64,000 bases of DNA from NCBI GenBank assembly GCA_017979445.1, contig CM030711.1, positions 6,603,221-6,667,220 on the forward strand, read 5' to 3'. The position numbers were made by a program, and so were the translations under genes. Shown here piece by piece: positions 21,470-31,880 of this stretch (the first letter of the stretch is position 1; every line of letters starts with the position of its first letter). The notes beneath the pieces were generated by a model. That model had not been told where the DNA came from. It worked only from the letters and a program-made list of their open reading frames with translations, and searched no databases. This DNA is from Akebia trifoliata (taxonomy: Eukaryota; Streptophyta; Magnoliopsida; Ranunculales; Lardizabalaceae).

Positions 21470-22710
21470 ACTTGTGAGAAGACATGGATTTAAAAAGAAT
21501 TGAATTACTTCTATATTAATTTTGATAAGATTATCAAGATATAAATTAGTATATCTTGTCACAACCCCAACCCCAATCAAAGTAGCTAGTTTTGGCTTCA
21601 AGATTAATGTTAATGTATATCTTCAATGGTATTCCTGTAAATTTATTTCAATAATCATTCAATCTTTAAGGTGAGAGACTAAAGATATTGTTTTAGGAAA
21701 AAATGTGTATCTTTTCTTGGAGACAGTCTTCTCATTTATAACTTTTTCCTCATGTCTTGGTCGAGTCTACATTGTGTACTCCACGGATCACGCTTATCTA
21801 GACCATTTTGCTTGTTTATCCCATGAACCATGTTAAGTAGAGAAAGTTATCTTTTCTTCTTGATTGTTTAAAGACACATTGTCTTGATGTTGAACTTCTT
21901 TTTTATCTTTTCGTTAATAAGTACTCTTTGAATTTAATACTTTCATTCTTACAATGTCAACGTAATGAGGCCCACCTACAAAAACGTTTTTCTTAAGTGA
22001 GGAATCTACCACTCTATGTCTCGATTCCACATCCTTTCAATTGGTTGGATTTGGAAAACCTCCCTTTCTCAAGAAAGCACGTCCATGCTCTCCCCTCCAT
22101 AATTTCTACTTTATCAGCCAATGCCTCCTCCCTTTCCTAAGGGTAATTGAAAAATCAAGATCAAGTCTAATAGAGGCCCAATATGTCAAAGTTATCTTCT
22201 TCTACTTTAATATTCGGAGAATATCACAATGAACAATTATAAAGATAAGACATTCATGATTAATTAAATCGAAAAGAGAAAACAAAACATGTCAAAAAGT
22301 CCTTGGATTGCTAAACAAAAAACATCATCGGATCTCAAAATAACTAAATTTTATTCGAAAACACTATCCATTTGACCATATCTAGCATGTTTAATCATAG
22401 AGTCGTGATAATCTGACTCCCCCTCTAACCAAACTCTCCTATCATGGAATGTGCACAGTATATAGATTTTCCTCGGTATTCACAATTTTACATCCCCATA
22501 AATATGTGTAGTTTTGTATCTTGAGGGAAAAAAAATCTATGGTTCTATACACATGCCACGTCAGGAGAGCATGTTGTGAGGGAGTCAGAAAATCATGTTT
22601 CTTAATCATAATAGATGGGTAAGTGATTCAATTGAATTTTCCATCATAAAATTCAACAGTTAACTCTATCATGTTCCACATTATTTCATACCAATGAAAA
22701 TTGACAATCA
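21470..22710. other. Intergenic, no gene
   Basis: Short reading frames only. An imperfect inverted repeat of family M lies about 22440-22600 (atctatggttctatacacatg on the right arm). Confidence 0.4.
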
Positions 22711-22911
22711 CGAAGGTGCGAACTTAGTTAAGTTGGTAAAACTTGAAGGAGTATTGATCAAATGACCTATGTTCAAATATTCTTTGAACCCACCTTCACC
22801 ACTCTCGTCCACTAACACCTTGCTTGCCTAACAAAAAACAAGAAGACTAGCTCTTGCAACTCTCTCTCTCACAATTCCACATTCTTTATCTATAACAATA
22901 TAATGTTCTAA

Positions 22912-23070
22912 CCTTGGCCTAGTCGTATGCCGAGCCTTGATAAGCTCCTTAGGAAGGATAGGTCAAGTGTTCGAAACCCCATGAAACTATGAATTTCTTG
23001 AGACCACTCTTCAGGATCCGGTTGGCCCTCTGCTCAAAGGGTGGGGATACCCACGATAAGAAAAAAAAAA
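22912..23070 (+). mobile_element. Probable tRNA-derived SINE
   Basis: A box A-like ccttggcctagtcgtatgcc is followed about 50 bases later by a box B-like gtgttcgaaacccc, and the element ends in an A run near 23060-23070. A second possible SINE fragment (22715-22860) has ttaagttggtaaaacttg and ctatgttcaaatatt in the same order. Target duplications were not resolved. Confidence 0.6.
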
Positions 23071-23589
23071 AGAAGTTAAATGATTGCCTTTTCAAATGAG
23101 CCTACTTTGAATTATTCACTTTCCGTTGGATTATTGTCGACATAATCAAATAATGCTAATTTTTTTCTAGAATTTTAGACTAAGCTTCGTATGTACTTAT
23201 GCAAACATTCTTTTCTAATAAACTTGCTAGCCCACACACAAGCCTAAGAGTGTGAACTTAACCCATGTCTCCCAAGCCTTCATAAAATTCTTCACTTCAA
23301 ATCAAATTAAACCACATGCACCATAATTTGTGCGGTCAATGTCAATTTCTTTTAGAGTTGCATGAGCCAATATGTACAACACTCATTTATGGTTGGGTTA
23401 ACTCCCCTAACTCTTCCATTAATCCACAAGTCATTAGGACTTGCAGCACATGAATTACTTGATTGGATTAATTCGTCCAAGAGACTAAACCACCATCGAC
23501 TCTAGTTTAAGGGATTCAGATTCTTGGTTCCTATTGATTTTTATAGCTTCTGATTCTCAATTGATTCGGTTCTAAGTGATCTAGTTCTA

Positions 23590-24180
23590 ATCAATTCCAA
23601 TAAAAAAAAAGGGATTTGAAAGTAGGGTTTGAGCTTCCAATTCGATTAAATGGGAAGCTATTGATAGGGAGCATTCAAGTACCCAAAACTGAACCCGACT
23701 CGATTTTCGGGTACAGGTCTGGTATACATGAAACTAGAACCGACCCATTAATTTTCAGGTATAGGTCGAAGATCAAAAGGGTATACCTGTACCCAAACCC
23801 AATTTTTCGGATACAAATTCGAGTGGGATACGGATTCGGGCATATATTGAAATTTAAAATTTGATTTATTTATATAGGTTAATTTAACTTTAAAATTAAA
23901 GTAGAAATTTATAAATATATACATCTTTAAAAAATAGAATACATACAAATTATAGAAGACATTTCTAAATATTTTAATGGGTAGCGAGTATGGAATCGGG
24001 TATGATCAAGTATTTTACGGGTTCAAGCGGGTTCTAGGCCATAGAAATTCTAATCGAATCGAACCAAGCCAGGTTTGGTTCGGGTATTTTTTTGGGTTCA
24101 AGTTGGTTTCAAGCATGTTTTTCGGGCGGGTAAAGGGTTCTTGGTACACCCCAACCCATCCAACCTAATCTTGGGTCAAA
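23590..24180. repeat. Degenerate dispersed repeat rich in GGGTT/AACCC words
   Basis: Words such as tgaacccgactcgattttcg, acccaaacccaatttttcgg and cgggtaaagggttc recur in both orientations. The pattern is like decayed hAT-type elements elsewhere in the window. The two short reading frames here translate this repeat and are not taken as genes. Confidence 0.5.
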
Positions 24181-24353
24181 CAAATTTAAATTTTGGTGAC
24201 ATGTGATCATGTAGAATTCGAAAACAGAACTATTCGTTACTTAGAGAACTCCATAGCCCCCAGCGCATCGTAGCAAACACCATCTTTAGCAAAATTCATA
24301 AGTTTAAGACCGTTAGATCTTCGACTCCAACGGTTTTTAACTGTTTTTCATGG

Positions 24354-26327
24354 ATGAAAGCAAGATGGATAATAAGCAAATTCAACACCCACTTTCTCTC
24401 TTCTCCAATTTCTTGTCTCCCAAAAAAGAAATTTCAACCTTCACAAAATCCTCTTCTAGACACACAAAATGTCCATTTTGTCCTCAACCATGTAGACATA
24501 AGCCATCTCCTTTCCATATGTGGAAAGGAGGGGTATTTTCGTCTTGGGTCTTCCCTCCATGCCTCCATCATCAAGAATTTCGAATACTTCGATCCCAAAT
24601 ATCAAACTAATTCCCGAAATGTCGTCGCTGTTTGGAATTCTCTCATTTTCATGTACTCAAAATGTGGAGAATTATTGTTAGCAGCTAAGGTGTTCGATGT
24701 AATGCCAATTAAAGACACTATCTCATGGAATTCAATTATATCGGGTTTTTTGAAGATTGGAGAGTTCGAAATGGGGTTTGAGTATTTTAAACGAATGCAT
24801 GGTTCGGGTATTTTTCTTTTCGATCAAGCAACTTTGACAACTATTTTATCTTCTTGCGATAATCCCGAACTACTTTATCTTTGTAAAATGATGCATTATT
24901 TCGTATTTTATAATGGGTATGAGCGGGAAATTTCGGTGGGGAATGCTCTTATAACTTCCTATTTTTGTTGTGGTTGTTTGACTTCGGGAAGGCAAGTGTT
25001 CGATGAGATGTTTGATAGCAATGTCATCACATGGACGGCTTTGATTTCGGGTCTTGCCCAAAGTCAGTTTTGTGAGGAGAGTTTGGAATTTCTTTTGAAG
25101 ATGCGACGTGGATTAGTGATTCCTAATTCTTTGACATACTCAAGCTCGCTTATGGCTTGTTCTGGTTTAAGAGCATTAAAAGAAGGGCGTCAAATTCATG
25201 GAATCGTCTTGAAATCAGGATTTCAATCATATTTGTGTGTTGAAAGTGCACTAATGGACATGTATTGTAAGTGTAGTTGCATGGAAGATGCTTTCAATAT
25301 CTTTGACTCTGTCGAGGAATTTGATGAAGTTTCCATGACTGTGATTCTTGTGGGTTTTGCCCAAAATGGATTGGAAGAAGAAGCTATTGAGATTTTTGTG
25401 AAAATGGTGAAGGCTGGGTTCCTAGTTGATTCCAATATGGTTTCGGCCATTCTTGGTGTGTCTGGTTTTGATATGTCTTTATCTCTAGGCCAACAAATTC
25501 ACTCGTTGGCAATCAAGAAAAACATCAGTTCTAATCCTTTTGTGAGCAATGGGCTCGTCAACATGTACTCCAAATGTGGTGACTTGGAGCAATCAATCAA
25601 AGTCTTCACTCAGATGGCACAAAGGAATTCAGTTTCGTGGAACTCGATGATTGCAGCTTTTGCTCGCCATGGACGGGGCTTTGAAGCACTTCAATTGTAT
25701 GAGGAGATGACATTAGAAGGTGTGGAGCCAACTGATGTCACATTTTTATCGTTGCTTCATGCTTGTAGTCATGTAGGATCAATTGAAAAGGGAATGGAGT
25801 TCTTGGAGTCAATGTCTAAGTTTCATGGGATTAGTCCAAGGATGGAGCATTATGCTTGTGTGGTCGACATGTTGGGGCGAGCGGGGCATTTAAATGAAGC
25901 TAAGAGCTTCATTGAGGGGTTACCAATGGAGCCCAACGTTCTAGTCTGGCAAGCCTTGCTTGGTGCTTGTAGCATCCACAGGGATTCTCAAATGGGGCGA
26001 TATGCTGCAGATCGCTTGCTTTTGGTAGCACCGGAGAGTGCCACACCATATGTTTTGATGGCCAATATATATTCTTCTGAAGGCAAATGGAATGAGAGAG
26101 CTAGGGTTATTAAGAAAATGAAGGTGATGGGGGCGAAGAAGGAAACAGGGATGAGCTGGATTGAGATTGAGAGGGAGGTACATAGCTTTGTTGTTGAGGA
26201 CAAACTTCATGCACGAGTTGAGATAATTTATGAGGTTTTGGAGGAATTAATTAGACTAATGAAAGATGAAGGATATGTGCCAAACAAAAAGTTCATGCTC
26301 TATGATCTTGATCAAGATGGAAAGTGA
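24354..26327 (+). CDS. Pentatricopeptide repeat protein, PLS class, E/E+ type
   Basis: Intronless 657-residue PPR protein. This class binds organellar RNA in mitochondria or plastids, usually to guide C-to-U editing. Tandem repeats run from about residue 90 to 530 with typical elements (NSLIFMYSKCG, DTISWNSIISGF, NALITSYF, VITWTALISG, SALMDMYCKC, NGLVNMYSKCGD, SVSWNSMIAAF, HYACVVDMLGRAG). The E and E+ regions follow (ANIYSSEGKWNERARVIKKM, then SWIEIEREVHSFVVEDK), and there is no DYW deaminase domain, so editing would need a deaminase in trans. The N-terminus is Ser/Phe/Lys-rich and could target an organelle. The ATG at 24354 opens the frame; another ATG four bases upstream is out of frame. 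From memory it resembles Arabidopsis At3g05340, of almost the same length. Confidence 0.93.
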   Translation: MKARWIISKFNTHFLSSPISCLPKKKFQPSQNPLLDTQNVHFVLNHVDISHLLSICGKEGYFRLGSSLHASIIKNFEYFDPKYQTNSRNVVAVWNSLIFMYSKCGELLLAAKVFDVMPIKDTISWNSIISGFLKIGEFEMGFEYFKRMHGSGIFLFDQATLTTILSSCDNPELLYLCKMMHYFVFYNGYEREISVGNALITSYFCCGCLTSGRQVFDEMFDSNVITWTALISGLAQSQFCEESLEFLLKMRRGLVIPNSLTYSSSLMACSGLRALKEGRQIHGIVLKSGFQSYLCVESALMDMYCKCSCMEDAFNIFDSVEEFDEVSMTVILVGFAQNGLEEEAIEIFVKMVKAGFLVDSNMVSAILGVSGFDMSLSLGQQIHSLAIKKNISSNPFVSNGLVNMYSKCGDLEQSIKVFTQMAQRNSVSWNSMIAAFARHGRGFEALQLYEEMTLEGVEPTDVTFLSLLHACSHVGSIEKGMEFLESMSKFHGISPRMEHYACVVDMLGRAGHLNEAKSFIEGLPMEPNVLVWQALLGACSIHRDSQMGRYAADRLLLVAPESATPYVLMANIYSSEGKWNERARVIKKMKVMGAKKETGMSWIEIEREVHSFVVEDKLHARVEIIYEVLEELIRLMKDEGYVPNKKFMLYDLDQDGK

Positions 26328-29300
26328 GCTTGCTAAGTCTAACTTTGGAACATGGATTCAATAGTGTAAAAAGTCTAATATCAAAACAAAAAACCATATC
26401 GGATCTGAACTTTGAATCTCCATCTCAACTTTCATGGGTAGGAATCTTTGTAAGAAAGGATTGCAGGTATGAAATGCAATGAAGTTTCTATACTCTTTGT
26501 TTTATAGACTAATAATCGCTTACATTTATTCAAATGTTTGATAATGTTGTGGTCATTGTGGTTTTATGGACTAATGCTTCTCTTTTATTATGTTAGCATG
26601 TTTTAGATGCTTAAATGTCTTGCTCGACTAATTACATATAAAGAAAATGTCTATGATCCATTTAGGTTTGTTTGGATGTCGAACTTTCTGATTCTAGTAA
26701 TTTTTAATTTGAGGGCTCAATTTGTGAGAGAAAAAACACTTAAACACTTAGAAGCATCTCATTTTCATGCATCTTCTGATTGTAATTGAAGGAGATGCAA
26801 GAAATGTGCTTAGTTTGGTGTCTAGGGAAAAAAGAATGGCATGGGGTGATTGACTCTCTTACATTGTCAAAGAAACTCGGAATGTGTCTTTTTAGAAGTT
26901 ACCTTCTCCCTAGGGCCGATTTCTGCTGGTGTGGTGGGTCGTCTCTGAACTCTCAGTTTGTCGAGGTATATGCTATTTCATATAAGTAATACATCTAGGT
27001 TCAAAATTTCATGGAGTTATATGGGGGAATAATTTCTTGGACTTTCGAGTTTAGGAGATATTTCCATGACTAGTAGTTGGACTCTTTGGCTTCCCTAATC
27101 TATTCTGTCTATGAAATCCCAATTGTTCTTTCGATCGAGGATGCTTGGGTATGGACCGCTGCCTTCAACAAGATTAGGGGTTTATCTATTGTTAATTTTT
27201 TTTTTCCTTTACAAAGATAGTATAAAATCAATTGATTGTGTTCTTATTGAGTATGCTTTCATAAGATAAATATGATCTTATTTAATTCTCATCATGTGCA
27301 TAGAATGGATTTTCCCAACTTCGGTCTTTCTTCTATTCCAACGTTGGACTCAGGGGCCGACCTACATGGGGACTACGGGGGCCATCCCCCCCTAATTTTT
27401 TTTGGAAAATATTTTATCTAATCTATAAAATCCTAAAAAGAAAAGGAAAAGAAAATAGTGGCTGATAAATCCGTTGTTATAGCTCTATTTTTATTCTCAA
27501 ATTTTTTTTTCTTTTTTCTTTTCCTTCTTTCCTTTTGTTTGTAATCAATTGATGTGGCAATTGAAAACAAGAAGATCTATCTCTTGATTCTCCATTCCTT
27601 CTTTCGGTCTCTCAATTGCATTTGCGTGCTTTTATTGGTTTTATTTGAAGTTAGGGTTATCGATTTCTTTCTTTCATTGATGGAATTTTTAAAACTTTTT
27701 TGAGATTCTGGTATTTTTAATCTGAATTGTAATTTAATTACTAGAGAAAATAGCTTCATTTCTTAGCTCCAAATCAAATTATAAATTGAATCCAGGAAGA
27801 GAGAAAGAAAAGACAGAGGAAGGCCTGCCTTTTAGATCTTTAGGTGATTTTTTTTATTTTTATTTTTATGATTGCTTGATCTGATTGATCTTTTTTATGA
27901 TTTATTACAATTGTTTTTTATTATGATCAACTCATTTAATAGAAACATTTCTTTTGAAATTTCTTTTGTTTCAATCTGACCTTTTTTTTTTTTTTCTTTT
28001 GTTGTCAAGAATATATTTCTTTATTTTATTTAGCAAAATTTAAATATTATTTTGATTTCGTTGAGTTCTGATTGTAAATTTGAAGTTTTGTTATTTGAAG
28101 TGGATATCAGATTGACCATGAAATGCTAGTTGTAACATAATTTTGTCTCTTTAAAAAAAAAAAAAAAATTAAGTTGTAAGAATTTGATAATAAAAGAATT
28201 ATCTCATTCAAAACTCTCTATTGTTTGTTTTATATAAAATTGATGTTGGCCTGAAATTTTATATTTTTATATGCATTACAACTAGAATGGGAATCAAATA
28301 GTGCAAGAAGCCAGTTTTAACATTGTTACCTTTTGTTTATAATCTACCCTTAGTTCTTATTTTACAGTAAAAATATACATTTAAGACTTTTAGTACAAAG
28401 AAATATATAATTATTATTTATAATTTTTCTAATTTTGCACACTAGTTCGGCCGCAAATGAAATTTTGTGGGACTTAAAATCCTTTTAGCGCGCGTAAGAG
28501 AATGCTTTGGAGAACTTCCCATTTTATGAAATGTCGAGGTAAAGGAGATGGAAATCATTGATGTAGTTATCAACATTATAGGTTTCTTGTATTATTCGCG
28601 TAAGCCCTTTAAGGAGTTTACGGGTTTCTTTTTTGAAGACTTTCTTTTTAGGTGGGATTCAGTTTTCAATCAGGATTTTCAGTAGCTCTCTTTATTTGTG
28701 CTTGTGTTTTCTGTTTGTTTTTCTCTTTTCTTTCGGTAGTCTTCTTGACTTCCTTTTCCTTCAATATTTTAAGCCCATTATGAAAAATACTCAAATCCAA
28801 CGGTTTAAATTTGGCCGTAGGTCCATCAACCGTTGCTTGGAAACTCTCTCTCGATGATCGGATGGCTGTCATCGTTTCGCTAAAGAACAAGTTAACAGTG
28901 TACCTACCATGTGATCTCACTGCACTACTGTAGTGATCATCAATAGTGGGTGACAGGTGGTGGGCCTACACTGAACCACTATTCTCACTTTGAATGAGAA
29001 CCATTTGATCCCTTTTGCTTTGGCATCAGTTTCAGATCATTAGGCCCTCTTAAAATGCACACAGTGCACAGTACACAGTGCACAGTACTTGTGAGTGATC
29101 ACCACTAAAACCCTAAACTTGTGGTCCCTAAAGACAGTTCTTTTGAATATAATTGAGTCAAAACCATTCATTCCATCACATAAAACAAGTTCATGTTTCA
29201 ATGATCGGCTCTATCGGTTGATCATAGCCATTCATTCAATCACATTCTTTACGATGATCAATCTCGAATCTTGTTAAAATAAAAAATAAAAAAAGTATAC

Positions 29301-29331
29301 TATAGATGGTTTATGATGCTACATTGTTTAA
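26328..29331. other. Intergenic, no gene; PPR 3' flank and AT-rich DNA
   Basis: The first few hundred bases are probably the PPR 3' UTR. At 27351 a single hAT-like left end (caggggccgacctacatggg) appears without a matching right end. The stretch 27440-28440 is T-rich. Around 29055-29090 the heptamer-like units gcacagt/acacagt repeat three times. Short reading frames here show no domain. Confidence 0.45.
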
Positions 29332-29411
29332 GAGAGTTGCTATTGCCACACCAATTTTTTTTACTAATTTGTGTGGCATTAGTAAAAGTTGGTGAGGTAA
29401 TAGAAGTTCTC
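29332..29411. mobile_element. Short MITE (family S), compact copy
   Basis: This 80-bp copy runs from gagagttgctattgccacac to gtgaggtaatagaagttctc. The flanking octamers ttgtttaa and tattttaa agree at six of eight positions. It is the shortest copy and shows the two arms almost back to back. Confidence 0.72.
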
Positions 29412-30610
29412 TATTTTAAATCAATAAGATTCTGTAGTCCATTTATTTATTATTATGAGCTATCATAATCAAATCTTAAGATAACTTTTAATAAGATTAA
29501 CAGGAGATCTACCTCTTGTAGACTTCTTTGATTGACAAAATTACCCTTTCCTAAGTGACAAATTAGGAGAGAGTTTAAAACCATTAATCAAACTTTTAAA
29601 AGGGTAATTTGGACAATTAAGACATGGGTTTGATACCTTTGATATAGTTGGGGAGTGGGAAGTCACATGGTAAGGAAATTTCTCTCATGTGACCACATGC
29701 TTGTAAGCAAGGTGAGTCAAGCTTCCAAAAGCTTATCTCTTTGACCAAACCCCCTATTAAATATAATTAAAATCTATTAAATAACCTAATTGATCAAAAT
29801 TATTAGAATGCCCCTGCCCCTTGCTTCTTTTAATAAAAGATATTATACTCACCAATAAAGCTGGATTTATAATAATATAATAATAAAAATAAATAATAAA
29901 AATCACATTTTCCCATATTTCTCATCATATTTTCATGAGGGGGTGCTTGTTTTTGGGGCACAAGTTTATTCCAATTAGACTTATAACACTAACCAAACAC
30001 TATCCAAGTTTTGCTAAAAAGAATCACAAAAGTATTTCTCAAAAATCAATAATATTTTGTCTTTAAGTGAAAGAATCAAAATTTTTTTTTTTTTTTTCAT
30101 TATATAATGTTACTTTTTCTTAAAAAGGAAAAAAAACAGTTTTTCAAATTATGATATTTACAAAAATATTATTGCACGATGATATAAAATTGTATGATTT
30201 TGAGAGTTGTCAACATCGAATGATGCTTGCACTAAATATAACACTCTTACCTTACCAGATACGAGTAGGTTGAGTTTGCAAGTCGACGAGATTTAATTAT
30301 ATTGTTTTCTAGTTTGTGCACCGAGTCATCTCAAAAAATCATTGAGTCTGTTCGATTGGACATATCGAGTTGTCACAAAGTAATCAGCCAATTTGAAAGG
30401 AATTAACCCACAAAAGTAGGATGAGGTAGGGAAACTGGATGTGCAGGCTTCAAAGTAACTCATCGGGTTTTATAACTATGGTTTCAAGCTTTGGCATCTA
30501 GTTCCCATGGACTCCATGTGCTGTCCCCATATTCTAAACACAACCTTAACTCCATTGTTTCAACTTCACCAGACCACTTTAATTTAAAAATCTCAAAATT
30601 ACGAAATTCT
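29412..30610. other. Intergenic, no gene; R1 repeat near its end
   Basis: AT-rich DNA. From about 30240 to 30485 it carries an R1-type repeat (cgagtcatctc, acatatcgagttgtc, tataactatggtttcaag). A long A/T stretch lies near 30080. No domain-bearing frame. Confidence 0.45.
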
Positions 30611-30613
30611 CTT

Positions 30614-30620
30614 TATAAAA
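30614..30620 (+). promoter_or_regulatory. Candidate TATA box for the gene at 30711
   Basis: TATAAAA lies 91-97 bases before the start codon, and the CA microsatellite at 30671-30694 would fall in the 5' leader. Confidence 0.5.
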
Positions 30621-30670
30621 CCCATATTCATGCATGTCTTGCGACACACAGCCCTCCTCCCCTCCCCAAG

Positions 30671-30694
30671 CACACACACACACACACACACACA
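30671..30694 (+). repeat. (CA)n microsatellite in the 5' leader
   Basis: A CA run lies 17 bases before the start codon at 30711. Upstream in-frame translation is Thr-His repeats and was not taken as protein. Confidence 0.85.
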
Positions 30695-30710
30695 TACATG
30701 CACACACACC

Positions 30711-31415
30711 ATGGTCTCCCTACAAAGTGTTGAGGCAACCTCTACATTCGTTGAACCGATGTCCAGCCCACGGATCTCTTTCTCCACTGACTTCCTCGAT
30801 ACCAAGAACTTCATCTCCCCAAGCCCAAATGTAGATAACCAAAAAGTCCTTGAAATCGAGAGCGAGAAAATGCGTAATTTGGATTTTGAATTTGATCTCC
30901 TCTCTTGTGACTCGGCTTCTGATACCATGATAACGGCTGACGAGCTCTTCTTTGAGGGAAAGCTCCTTCCCTTTTGGCAAATGCAACATTTGGAGAAACT
31001 TAGTGACATCACTTTAAAGCCGAAAGAAGAAGAGAAGAACGAAAAGAGAGTAAGTTGGTTCATCGATGAAGACCCATCTCCTAGGCCACCTAAGTGCACT
31101 GTTTTATGGAAGGAATTATTAAGGTTGAAGAAACAACGCGCAACTTCATTATACTCTTCTTCTTCTTCTTCTTCATCTTCATCGTCGAGCTCTGTAGTTG
31201 ATGTGAGTTCCTTTGATGAAGGGAAGGAAGGCAAGGATGGGTTGTGGAGTGGGGAGAAGCATGTGAAGAGGATTAAGAAAGGGTTAGAGAGAACAAGGTC
31301 AGGTAATGTTAGAATAAGGCCTATAGTTAATGTGCCCATTAACATCCAAGGAAAGACTAGAGCCTTACCACCTTTTCTTTCACCTAAGAAAGGGAATGTA
31401 AAGAGAGATAAGTAA
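30711..31415 (+). CDS. Ser-rich plant protein of unknown function
   Basis: Intronless 234-residue hydrophilic protein. I recognise the layout as that of an uncharacterised plant family but cannot name a function. Visible parts: PRISFSTDFLDTKNFIS near residues 20-35, an acidic DFEFDLLS segment, TADELFFEGKLLPFWQ (about 82-97), PKCTVLWKELLRLKKQR (about 134-150), a run of about 13 Ser, and a basic C-terminus (KHVKRIKKGLERTRS, then VRIRPIVNVP) that could be a nuclear or membrane-charge signal. The ADELF...G.LLP motif also occurs in the MAKR-like protein at 16387, so a MAKR-like or DUF1645-like regulator is possible. The start is the first ATG after the CA repeat. A minus-strand frame of 248 codons overlaps it but is a shadow. 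Confidence 0.75.
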   Translation: MVSLQSVEATSTFVEPMSSPRISFSTDFLDTKNFISPSPNVDNQKVLEIESEKMRNLDFEFDLLSCDSASDTMITADELFFEGKLLPFWQMQHLEKLSDITLKPKEEEKNEKRVSWFIDEDPSPRPPKCTVLWKELLRLKKQRATSLYSSSSSSSSSSSSSVVDVSSFDEGKEGKDGLWSGEKHVKRIKKGLERTRSGNVRIRPIVNVPINIQGKTRALPPFLSPKKGNVKRDK

Positions 31416-31641
31416 GAATGGTCTTTTTTTCTTTTACTTTTTGTGTGTGTTGTAGGATTCTTCTTCTATCATGTTTTTTTGGGAATTTTTGTTGCTAGGG
31501 TTGATTTTGATGCATTGTAAGTAAAGATGACTTAGATTTTGTTGAAGTGACATTGACCATTGTGTATTTTTTCCCCTCTAATTTCAAATTTTCACGTATG
31601 AGTAAAATTTACTATTGAATATAATAGATAGTGAATTGTGC

Positions 31642-31880
31642 CCAAATTATCATTTCATGCGCTGAATATGACGAAATTCCCATTCTAACTCACTACTCAT
31701 TTTAATTCTCAAAACATGAACAACGAGATTCCAATGACGATCTCACTGATAAAACGTAGCGAGATTGTCACTTTAAAATACCTATGATTTCGTTATTGAT
31801 GTTTTGGGAATTAGTATGAGAAGTGAGCTGGAATGGGAATTTCGTCAAAAGTTGAGTACGTTTTTGGAATTTTATCTTGT
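31642..31880. repeat. Inverted-repeat MITE (family A)
   Basis: The left arm (acgaaattcccattctaactc, attctcaaaacatg) pairs with the right arm (the inverse gagctggaatgggaatttcg, ttttgggaattag) over at least 60 bases. Half-copies occur near 18380-18480 and 45480-45840. It lies just downstream of the gene ending at 31415. Confidence 0.65.

Noticed and set aside
23616..24168. Two Gly/Tyr-rich short frames
   Set aside because: They translate a degenerate dispersed repeat with words in both orientations.
27351..27400. Start of another hAT element
   Set aside because: The left end caggggccgacc is clear but I could not find an inverted partner or target duplication, so no element was called.
28633..28920. 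Overlapping 74- and 84-codon frames on opposite strands
   Set aside because: No domain, no signal of a conserved family, and a T-rich composition that produces Phe-rich translations by chance.
30599..31345. Minus-strand frame of 248 codons
   Set aside because: It is antisense to the 30711-31415 gene, and its Glu run is the complement of that gene's Ser run. No family was recognised.
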